In this document: one piece after another, positions 1 through 4,098 of the stretch
Position numbering within the stretch: position 1 is the first letter of the stretch
How the letters are laid out: every line of letters starts with the position of its first letter
Assembly: GCA_030598625.1 (NCBI GenBank)
Contig: JAUVPO010000153.1
Span: forward strand, 1 to 5,123
Length of the DNA: 5,123 nt
Direction of reading: 5' to 3'
DNA from: Deferribacteres bacterium
GTDB lineage: Bacteria; Nitrospirota; Thermodesulfovibrionia; UBA6902
Translations under genes and position numbers: made by a program
Notes under the pieces: generated by a model
Seen by the model: the letters and a program-made list of their open reading frames with translations, nothing else
Databases searched by the model: none
Told to the model about the DNA's origin: nothing

Positions 1-1
1 T

Positions 2-70
2 ATAGGAGATATGGGATTAAGCCTTGTTGTTATTTTAAACGCCCTCAGGTTAACAAGGGTGAAGGCATAA
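2..70 (+). CDS. Heavy-metal-translocating P1B-type ATPase, C-terminal end only
   Basis: This is an open frame entering from the left edge and ending in TAA at 68-70; only 22 residues are visible, reading IGDMGLSLVVILNALRLTRV and then Lys-Ala. The pattern G-D-x-G-x-S-L-x-V-x-x-N-A-L-R-L is the last transmembrane helix and end of P1B metal-exporting ATPases. The Asp at visible residue 3 sits where zinc/cadmium exporters (ZntA/CadA type) have their metal-binding Asp; copper exporters usually have Met/Ser there. I therefore lean to a Zn/Cd/Co-type pump in the inner membrane, but the diagnostic CPC, DKTGT and ATP-binding motifs lie outside the window. It is codirectional with resB, 144 bases upstream. 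I see no convincing intrinsic terminator after it. The family call is fairly safe and the metal specificity is tentative. Confidence 0.72.
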   Translation: MGDMGLSLVVILNALRLTRVKA

Positions 71-109
71 ATCCATTATCCGGTCTTTCGGTTTGTGATT
101 GTTTTGCGC

Positions 110-191
110 AGCGTTTCGTGTTCATAAGTTCTTCATAATTATAAGACTACAATAAGACCGATGTCGTTGACTTCATAAATGACGAAACGCT
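110..191. repeat. 10-bp inverted repeat flanking and entering the resB promoter
   Basis: AGCGTTTCGT (110-119) and its exact reverse complement ACGAAACGCT (182-191) are separated by 62 bp. The right arm fills the end of the spacer between the -35 and -10 hexamers and overlaps the first base of the -10. The arms are 72 bp apart centre to centre, roughly seven helical turns. They could be a two-site operator for a looping repressor. They could also form a long-range stem in read-through RNA from the ATPase gene, since the predicted resB transcript would begin downstream of both arms. Confidence 0.5.
121..178 (+). repeat. Phased short direct repeats TTCATAA (x3) and ATAAGAC (x2)
   Basis: TTCATAA occurs at 121-127, 132-138 and 172-178, with start-to-start offsets of 11 and 40 bp. 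ATAAGAC occurs at 141-147 and 152-158, again 11 bp apart. The offsets are close to whole helical turns, as expected for sites on one face of the DNA. The third TTCATAA copy abuts the resB -35 hexamer. The region is AT-rich, so chance recurrence is possible. Confidence 0.35.
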
Positions 192-196
192 ATAGT
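167..196 (+). promoter_or_regulatory. Predicted sigma-70-type promoter of resB-ccsA
   Basis: The -35 hexamer TTGACT (167-172) matches the consensus at 5 of 6 positions, and the -10 hexamer TATAGT (191-196) also matches at 5 of 6, with an 18-bp spacer. The expected transcription start is near 203, immediately before the GGAG ribosome binding site at 204-207. That would leave a leader of only about 12 nt before the TTG start at 215. This is the best promoter match in the window. Confidence 0.65.
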
Positions 197-214
197 TAAG
201 GCTGGAGATTTTAC

Positions 215-1654
215 TTGGAAGAAAAAGAAAAGAAAGATATATTTGAAACAGTCTGGAAATTTTTTGCCTCGGTTAAACTGGCTATTTTCCTGTTGATAAT
301 ATTGGCCCTGACATCAATAATCGGCACCATCGTTGAGCAGCAGGCTGAACCTTCTAAAAACATAGCCCTTCTTGCCAAGTTCTTTGGTGATGCTTTTGCT
401 CCAACCGTTTATAACATATTCGCAAAACTCGGGTTTATGGATATGTACGGCTCATGGTGGTTTGTAAGTTTTCTTGTACTGTTCAGCATCAATCTTGTTG
501 TGTGCTCCCTGGACAGGTTTCCAAAGACATTGCGTCTTGTCAAAACTCCTCTGAGACCGTTATCGGAGAACGGAATTAAATCGATGCCTGTAAAAAAAGA
601 GCTGACGATTAAAACCAGCCTCAACACTGCCCGGGATGAATTTTTCAATGCCCTGACTGCGTCAGGATACCGGGTCTATGAAGCAAGTGGAAACGGGTCC
701 ATCCAGCTTTATACCCAAAAGGGCAGATTCGCGCGTCTGTTTGTGTATGTTGTGCATTTAAGCATTATTTTGATATTCCTGGGCGCTTTAATCGGCATCC
801 GCTTCGGATTTAAAGGATATTTAAACCTTCCGGAGGGCAGGGCTTCAACTGTCGCGTATTTATCACCGGATAAAACAATCCCCCTAGGGTTTACGATAAA
901 GTGCAACTGGTACGACACGCAATACTATAAAGGGACGGACACTCCGAAAGAATTCCAGAGCGAGCTTGTAATCATTGATGACGGCAGGGAAGTTCTCAAA
1001 AAAGTAATCGAAGTCAATGATCCGCTTACATACAATGGAATTACTTTTTATCAGTCTAATTATGGCATGATGGAAAACGCGGCAGGCTATTTTATACTGA
1101 ACATTAGTTCAGGCAGCGGTCAGGAAAATACGCTGCGGCTGAAATATGGCGACAGTTTTGAAATACCCGGCACAGGCATTAAAGGGACCATTTCCGATTT
1201 TTCAACCGCTCTCACACGCGATAGAAATACCGGGGCGCTGACCACGTATTCTGAAATGATGGTTAATCCTGCGGTGGCCATTGATTTCGATATCCCGGGT
1301 GAGAAAAAGTTCAAGGGGTGGATACTCAGGCGTTACCCGGAAACCGGGATCCTGCCGGGAGGCAATTCAGTAAAATTTGTAGACTTCTGGGGAGTTGAAT
1401 ATACGGGCCTTCAGGTCGCGAAAGACCCCGGGGTCTGGCTTATCTATTTAGCCTCCATTCTTATGTCAATCGGTTTATACATTTGCTTTTTTATAAGCCA
1501 TAAAAAAATCTGGATACAAATAACAAATGACAGAGATCACGCCAGAATCACTGTTGGAGGTTCTTCCAACAGAAACAGGCTTGCCTTTGAAAACGACATT
1601 GAGAAAATTTTGTCGCGCGCATCAAAGGCAATAGAGGAGAGGAGTAAAAAATGA
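215..1654 (+). CDS. resB: Cytochrome c biogenesis protein ResB (System II, CcsB/Ccs1 family)
   Basis: ResB is the partner of CcsA in the System II cytochrome c synthetase, which exports heme and attaches it to CXXCH apocytochromes in the periplasm. The 479-residue protein has the family's normal size and plan: membrane helices at about 20-40, 81-98, 174-196 and 407-427, a large periplasmic domain at about 197-406, and a basic cytoplasmic tail. Family landmarks are VHLSIILIFLGALIG with His181 in helix 3 (the likely heme-ligand His of the CcsB half), NDPLTYNGITFYQSNYG (268-284), and LQVAKDPGVWLIYLAS before helix 4, followed by His429. The start is TTG at 215: GGAG lies 7 nt upstream and an in-frame TAA at 197-199 rules out a longer protein. 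The stop overlaps the ccsA ATG, implying coupled translation. No sign of damage is visible. Confidence 0.95.
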   Translation: MEEKEKKDIFETVWKFFASVKLAIFLLIILALTSIIGTIVEQQAEPSKNIALLAKFFGDAFAPTVYNIFAKLGFMDMYGSWWFVSFLVLFSINLVVCSLDRFPKTLRLVKTPLRPLSENGIKSMPVKKELTIKTSLNTARDEFFNALTASGYRVYEASGNGSIQLYTQKGRFARLFVYVVHLSIILIFLGALIGIRFGFKGYLNLPEGRASTVAYLSPDKTIPLGFTIKCNWYDTQYYKGTDTPKEFQSELVIIDDGREVLKKVIEVNDPLTYNGITFYQSNYGMMENAAGYFILNISSGSGQENTLRLKYGDSFEIPGTGIKGTISDFSTALTRDRNTGALTTYSEMMVNPAVAIDFDIPGEKKFKGWILRRYPETGILPGGNSVKFVDFWGVEYTGLQVAKDPGVWLIYLASILMSIGLYICFFISHKKIWIQITNDRDHARITVGGSSNRNRLAFENDIEKILSRASKAIEERSKK

Positions 1655-2754
1655 GCAGCCCTGTATTTTTTGACATATCCGCCGGAGCCTATATTGCCGC
1701 AATGATAATATATATTGCGTATCTTGTAGTTAAGAATAAGACAGTCGGCATCGTTGCCACTGCCATAACGGTCTTTGGCTTTTTCAGCCAGAGCACGGCG
1801 TTTCTTATAAGGTGGATCAATTCTTTTTATTTCTGGACGGCATCTCATCCCACGTCAGGAATTATTGAGTCGACCCTGAGGGCCGCCCCTCTCAGGAACC
1901 TGTATGAGTCGTTAATATTTTTCGTGTGGTCGCTGATTCTTATTCACCTTATTATAGAGTTTAAGTATAAAACCCGCTCACTCGGCGCTTTTGTTACGCC
2001 TATAGCAGCGGCTGCATTGCTGTTTATAGATGTGTCGGGCACTTCAAAGGAAATCCAGCCTTTAATCCCGGCGCTCCAGTCAAACTGGCTGCTTTTTCAT
2101 GTGCTGCTGAGCTTTCTCGGATATGCCGCCTTTGGCGTATCTTTCGGGGCGGCGGCAGCGTACATTGTAGTGACCACTGAGTCCAGAAATGAGAAAACCT
2201 ATATTTTCTGGAGTATCATAATCGGAGTGTTCCTGACAGTGCTTATCGGTATGGGAATTGACTATGTAAGCCTTTCAACCACCCAGCGTGCGGAATTAAT
2301 ACAGAACTATTTTCTTAAAGCTACGCTGCGGAGTTCGTCCGGAGGAATTGCCGCGATAAGCTGGATCGGTTCAATCGCGTTTGTCTTTATTATCTGGCGA
2401 TTCGGTTACGGACTTAAAAAAGTCCTGACAGGGCTTTCGCTAACGCCTGATATTCTTGATGATATAACATATAAGAGCATTGCCATGGGATTTCCCCTGT
2501 TTACGATAGGCGGACTGATAATGGGCGCCATATGGGCAAACAGCGCCTGGGGCAAATACTGGACCTGGGACCCTAAAGAGACATGGAGCCTTATAACATG
2601 GTTTGTCTATGCTCTCTATCTGCATGCGCGTTTTGTGGGCGGCTGGAGAGGGAAAAGGGTCGCGATACTTGCCGTCATCGGTTTTGTAGCCGTGATTTTC
2701 ACGTATCTTGGCGTCAACCTTGTGCTCTCAGGGCTTCACGCCTACGGAAGCTGA
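1651..2754 (+). CDS. ccsA: Cytochrome c biogenesis protein CcsA (ResC, heme-handling WWD protein)
   Basis: CcsA is the heme-presenting subunit of the System II cytochrome c synthetase in the inner membrane. The WWD heme-binding signature is clear at about 295-317: WANSAW, then WTWDPKETWSLITW. Conserved histidines fit the known heme ligands: His150 in NWLLFHVLLSFLGYAAF, His325 in YLHAR, and His363 in GLHAYG at the C-terminus. Helices are visible at about 11-27, 33-53, 87-103, 111-127, 146-174, 184-203, 233-251, 276-295, 309-326 and 335-358. That is two more than the eight of the minimal family; the extra pair (184-251) lies between the His150 helix and the helix before WWD and keeps the topology intact. 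The ATG overlaps the resB stop (ATGA) and follows a GAGGAGAGGAG-type ribosome binding site at 1634-1644. At 367 residues it is longer than chloroplast CcsA (about 320). Confidence 0.95.
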   Translation: MSSPVFFDISAGAYIAAMIIYIAYLVVKNKTVGIVATAITVFGFFSQSTAFLIRWINSFYFWTASHPTSGIIESTLRAAPLRNLYESLIFFVWSLILIHLIIEFKYKTRSLGAFVTPIAAAALLFIDVSGTSKEIQPLIPALQSNWLLFHVLLSFLGYAAFGVSFGAAAAYIVVTTESRNEKTYIFWSIIIGVFLTVLIGMGIDYVSLSTTQRAELIQNYFLKATLRSSSGGIAAISWIGSIAFVFIIWRFGYGLKKVLTGLSLTPDILDDITYKSIAMGFPLFTIGGLIMGAIWANSAWGKYWTWDPKETWSLITWFVYALYLHARFVGGWRGKRVAILAVIGFVAVIFTYLGVNLVLSGLHAYGS

Positions 2755-2770
2755 TAGGATAGAAGGGGAT

Positions 2771-2800
2771 AAAAACCCTTTCATGAAAGGGAAGTATTTT
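2771..2800. terminator. Bidirectional hairpin terminator between ccsA and the convergent pilZ gene
   Basis: CCCTTTCATGAAAGGG (2776-2791) is a perfect 16-bp palindrome, forming a 6-bp stem with a CATG loop. On the minus strand it is followed directly by five T (2771-2775), a good intrinsic terminator for the pilZ gene ending at 2800. On the plus strand the following TATTTT (2795-2800) is a weaker tail that would serve resB-ccsA. Confidence 0.7.
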
Positions 2801-3126
2801 CAGGATTTAAGACTGCCTACAAATTCTAAATAGTCCTGGGATGGATTTAAAAGTTCAACGCCTATACTGTCATGAGAATCCGGCAACATTAATATTCTGC
2901 TGAGACTGACAGGGACGCGTAACTCTTCTCCCTTTAAAGGGAGAAACATTTCGAATTGTGAGTCAAAAGGGAAACACATCTCCGTTGTATTAATAAGCAT
3001 GCCTTTTTCCGAGATATTTGAAATAGTTCCCGTGTATATCCTGCTGCAGCAGAAATATCTTATATCTACATTCACAGGAATTCTATGACAAGCTCTTTTT
3101 TCCATATACGTTTCCCTGTTTTTCAC
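2800..3126 (-). CDS. Small stand-alone PilZ-domain protein (predicted c-di-GMP receptor)
   Basis: This 108-residue protein is essentially one PilZ domain. It has the N-terminal RxxxR motif (Arg11-Ala-Cys-His-Arg15) and the NxSxxG motif (Asn37-Ile-Ser39-Glu-Lys-Gly42), the two elements that bind cyclic-di-GMP. A C-terminal GVELLNPSQDYLEFVGSL stretch is typical of the last strand and helix of the fold. No membrane segment or second domain is visible, so its output must come through a partner that cannot be named here. The GTG start at 3126 has AAGGA 5 nt upstream. The ATG at 3105 (residue 8) is also plausible, because it gives a MEKR start matching the MEKRR of the neighbouring paralogue, but its ribosome site is poorer. 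It converges with ccsA and is codirectional with the second pilZ, 280 bp apart. Confidence 0.85.
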   Translation of the reverse strand: MKNRETYMEKRACHRIPVNVDIRYFCCSRIYTGTISNISEKGMLINTTEMCFPFDSQFEMFLPLKGEELRVPVSLSRILMLPDSHDSIGVELLNPSQDYLEFVGSLKS

Positions 3127-3184
3127 TTGAATCCTTGGTCCCTTGCATACTTTATATCTTTTGCTTTATTACGATCGGTACTAC

Positions 3185-3213
3185 ATTATATGCAAATATT
3201 GCATATAAGGAAA
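3185..3213 (-). promoter_or_regulatory. Candidate promoter of the first pilZ gene, with overlapping palindrome
   Basis: On the minus strand a perfect TATAAT -10 element lies at 3185-3190. A 17-bp spacer upstream of it is a weak -35, TTTCCT (3208-3213, 3 of 6 matches). The -10 falls almost wholly inside one arm of the 3186-3208 palindrome. The strong -10, poor -35 and overlapping operator-like dyad are what one expects of a regulated promoter. The predicted leader is about 50 nt to the GTG start. Confidence 0.45.
3186..3208. repeat. 23-bp operator-like palindrome upstream of the first pilZ gene
   Basis: TTATATGCAA (3186-3195) and TTGCATATAA (3199-3208) are exact reverse complements separated by ATA, giving ten-base arms without mismatch. 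The centre is 71 bp upstream of the GTG start. Further copies of the inner heptamer TTGCATA/TATGCAA lie at 3143-3149 and 3921-3927. It is a good candidate for a dimeric transcription factor site; the protein is unknown. Confidence 0.6.
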
Positions 3214-3262
3214 TACATATCAAGAAATATACCAACGAAGGTAAAAAAACAGGATTCAGCTT

Positions 3263-3281
3263 ATTTGATTGAAAATCAAAT
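3263..3281. repeat. 19-bp inverted repeat in the inter-pilZ spacer
   Basis: ATTTGATT (3263-3270) and AATCAAAT (3274-3281) are exact reverse complements around GAA. The 8-3-8 layout resembles a small operator. It lies about 55 bp upstream of the 3186-3208 palindrome relative to pilZ transcription. There is no T-run suggesting a terminator. Confidence 0.4.
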
Positions 3282-3363
3282 GGTTAGGATAAAAAGAAAG
3301 AGTGGGTTCGGTTGTCTGGAAAGGCGTTGAAGTGTAGCATTGCACGGAAATGTGTCACCATAA

Positions 3364-3395
3364 TATGCCATGGCATAGTCTGTTATTATAATAAC
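3364..3395. repeat. Two adjacent perfect 14-bp palindromes downstream of the second pilZ gene
   Basis: TATGCCATGGCATA (3364-3377) and GTTATTATAATAAC (3382-3395) are each perfectly palindromic and separated by four bases. They lie 11 bases beyond the stop of the pilZ gene ending at 3407. Neither is followed by a T-run on the minus strand, so they are not typical intrinsic terminators. They may be 3'-end stabilising hairpins or protein-binding sites. The first shares TATGC/GCATA outer arms with the 3186-3208 palindrome. Confidence 0.5.
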
Positions 3396-3406
3396 CTGGC
3401 TAAGAC

Positions 3407-3739
3407 CTACTCCAGAGTGTTCAGTAATTCTTCGTACTCCGGGGATTGATTTATGATTTCCATCCCCATTCTGTACGTTAAGCCGTGCACCGGGGTCTTA
3501 TTAATATGTACCCATCTTACTTCGCAGAAAAGATTCGTTTTTTTCCCTGAAGGAGGTTGAAATTTCAGGTCAAATGTTGATTCAGGAATAAAAGACGTTA
3601 TGCATTTCATGGAAGCAGTTATCATGTGCAGCCCGTGTTCAGATATATCCTCAATGACCCCGGGATAACTTGTCCCATCGGAGCAGAGTTCCGCCTTAAA
3701 TAAATTAACATGTTTTCTCTCAGACCGTCTTTTTTCCAT
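3407..3739 (-). CDS. Small stand-alone PilZ-domain protein (predicted c-di-GMP receptor)
   Basis: This 110-residue protein is a single PilZ domain, paralogous to the one ending at 2800. The RxxxR motif is Arg4-Arg-Ser-Glu-Arg8 and the DxSxxG motif is Asp31-Ile-Ser33-Glu-His-Gly36, so both cyclic-di-GMP contact regions are intact. A CEVRWVH strand (72-78) and the closing YRMGMEIINQSPEYEELLNTL (from 89) are typical of the fold. No signal peptide, membrane helix or partner domain is seen. The ATG at 3739 is preceded by AAGG at only 3 nt spacing, a poor ribosome site that directly follows a U-rich hairpin, which may matter for regulation. A separate candidate promoter and the 280-bp gap before the next pilZ suggest the two genes are transcribed independently or with internal control. 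The protein target is unknown. Confidence 0.87.
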   Translation of the reverse strand: MEKRRSERKHVNLFKAELCSDGTSYPGVIEDISEHGLHMITASMKCITSFIPESTFDLKFQPPSGKKTNLFCEVRWVHINKTPVHGLTYRMGMEIINQSPEYEELLNTLE

Positions 3740-3751
3740 GAACCTTATAAA

Positions 3752-3798
3752 AAAGATTAATCCTGCAGAAGGGATTTTTCTTTTAGATGCTAATCTTT
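3752..3798 (-). promoter_or_regulatory. Hairpin with U-run in the leader of the second pilZ gene
   Basis: Read on the minus strand, AAAGATTA (3798-3791) pairs with TAATCTTT (3759-3752), and the second arm runs into a six-T tract (3754-3749) just ahead of the AAGG ribosome site and the ATG. A nested AATCC/GGATT pair lies between the arms. The arrangement resembles a weak attenuator or a ribosome-site-occluding hairpin. The stem is AT-rich with a long loop, so stability is uncertain. Confidence 0.35.
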
Positions 3799-3824
3799 CT
3801 CAGATAATAAATAAGCTTAAAAGT

Positions 3825-3852
3825 ATTATAAAACTGTTTTAATTATAAAACT
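3825..3852 (-). repeat. Direct repeat carrying two TATAAT elements
   Basis: ATTATAAAACT occurs at 3825-3835 and 3842-3852, an 11-base direct repeat with a 17-bp period. On the minus strand each copy presents a perfect TATAAT hexamer toward the pilZ gene. This may be a duplicated -10 region giving two start points, or AT-rich coincidence. Confidence 0.4.
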
Positions 3853-3870
3853 CCATAGCGTATAAAGCAA
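3842..3870 (-). promoter_or_regulatory. Candidate promoter of the second pilZ gene
   Basis: On the minus strand TTGCTT (3865-3870) and a perfect TATAAT (3842-3847) are separated by 17 bp. The -35 matches at 3 of 6 positions. The predicted start near 3835 gives a leader of about 95 nt containing the 3752-3798 hairpin. A second TATAAT at 3825-3830 has no recognisable -35. Confidence 0.45.
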
Positions 3871-3935
3871 AATCAATACCATTTCATAACACGTTGATTT
3901 TTCAGGTTTCTAATAATTGATATGCAACGAAGAAA

Positions 3936-3979
3936 TGTAAACTCTTCTTACAGTGTAAGATTTTCCGACACATATCGGA
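3936..3979. repeat. Cluster of TGTAA/TTACA dyads and a small hairpin upstream of recN
   Basis: TCTTACA-G-TGTAAGA (3946-3960) is a perfect 7-1-7 dyad. An additional TGTAA at 3936-3940 makes three alternating TGTAA/TTACA half-sites. Directly after it, TCCGA (3964-3968) and TCGGA (3975-3979) form a 5-bp stem with a six-base loop. The cluster lies about 120-160 bp upstream of recN and on the far side of the pilZ promoter, so it could serve either gene. It does not match the E. coli or Bacillus LexA box. Confidence 0.4.
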
Positions 3980-4098
3980 CAAAGGGATCTTGCCGGGTGG
4001 ATAAGGAGTTTTAAGGAATAATGACCGGCCGGGTTGTAGTTTTACTGCAATAAAGTTTATTATTTTTTATCTGCGTAATCTGAGGATTCAATAAAACA

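Larger units (their letters stand above)
3740..4098. other. 359-bp divergent intergenic region between pilZ and recN
   Basis: This AT-rich spacer separates the minus-strand pilZ gene from plus-strand recN, and I find no gene in it. It holds a pilZ promoter candidate (3842-3870), direct repeats (3825-3852), a leader hairpin (3752-3798), a dyad cluster (3936-3979), a single TATGCAA heptamer (3921-3927), and a T-rich stretch with an ATCTG repeat just before recN. No convincing recN promoter was found. The nearest is TTGTAG (4034-4039) with TATTAT (4058-4063), whose -35 is weak. Confidence 0.6.

Noticed and set aside
71..109. Possible intrinsic terminator after the ATPase gene (CCG...CGG near 80-91)
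   Set aside because: Only three G/C pairs with a short T-run. Read-through into resB cannot be excluded, but the stem is too weak to call.
1537..1848. 103-codon minus-strand open frame across the resB-ccsA junction
   Set aside because: It is a shadow of two well-recognised genes on the plus strand and has no domain of its own.
3085..3330. 81-codon plus-strand open frame across the start of the first pilZ gene
   Set aside because: Its first part is antisense to pilZ and the rest crosses the palindrome-rich spacer. The translation has no recognisable domain and I see no good ribosome site.
3127..3406. CRISPR array or insertion-sequence remnant in the inter-pilZ spacer
   Set aside because: The dyads differ in sequence and spacing, there is no regular repeat-spacer unit, and no transposase fragment or target duplication is seen.
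3740..3835. c-di-GMP riboswitch in the leader of the second pilZ gene
   Set aside because: The conserved bases and the ACGCAAAGCC-like stretch of the GEMM class are not visible, and the leader is AT-rich with only weak stems.
4021..4053. Ten-codon reading frame (MTGRVVVLLQ) upstream of recN, possible leader peptide
   Set aside because: AAGGA is only 3 nt from the ATG. The peptide has no regulatory run of codons, and the length is what chance allows.
4049..4069. AATAAA-G-TTTATT followed by a T-run, terminator-like
   Set aside because: A one-base loop with an all-AT stem cannot form a stable hairpin. It is better described as AT-rich promoter or leader DNA.
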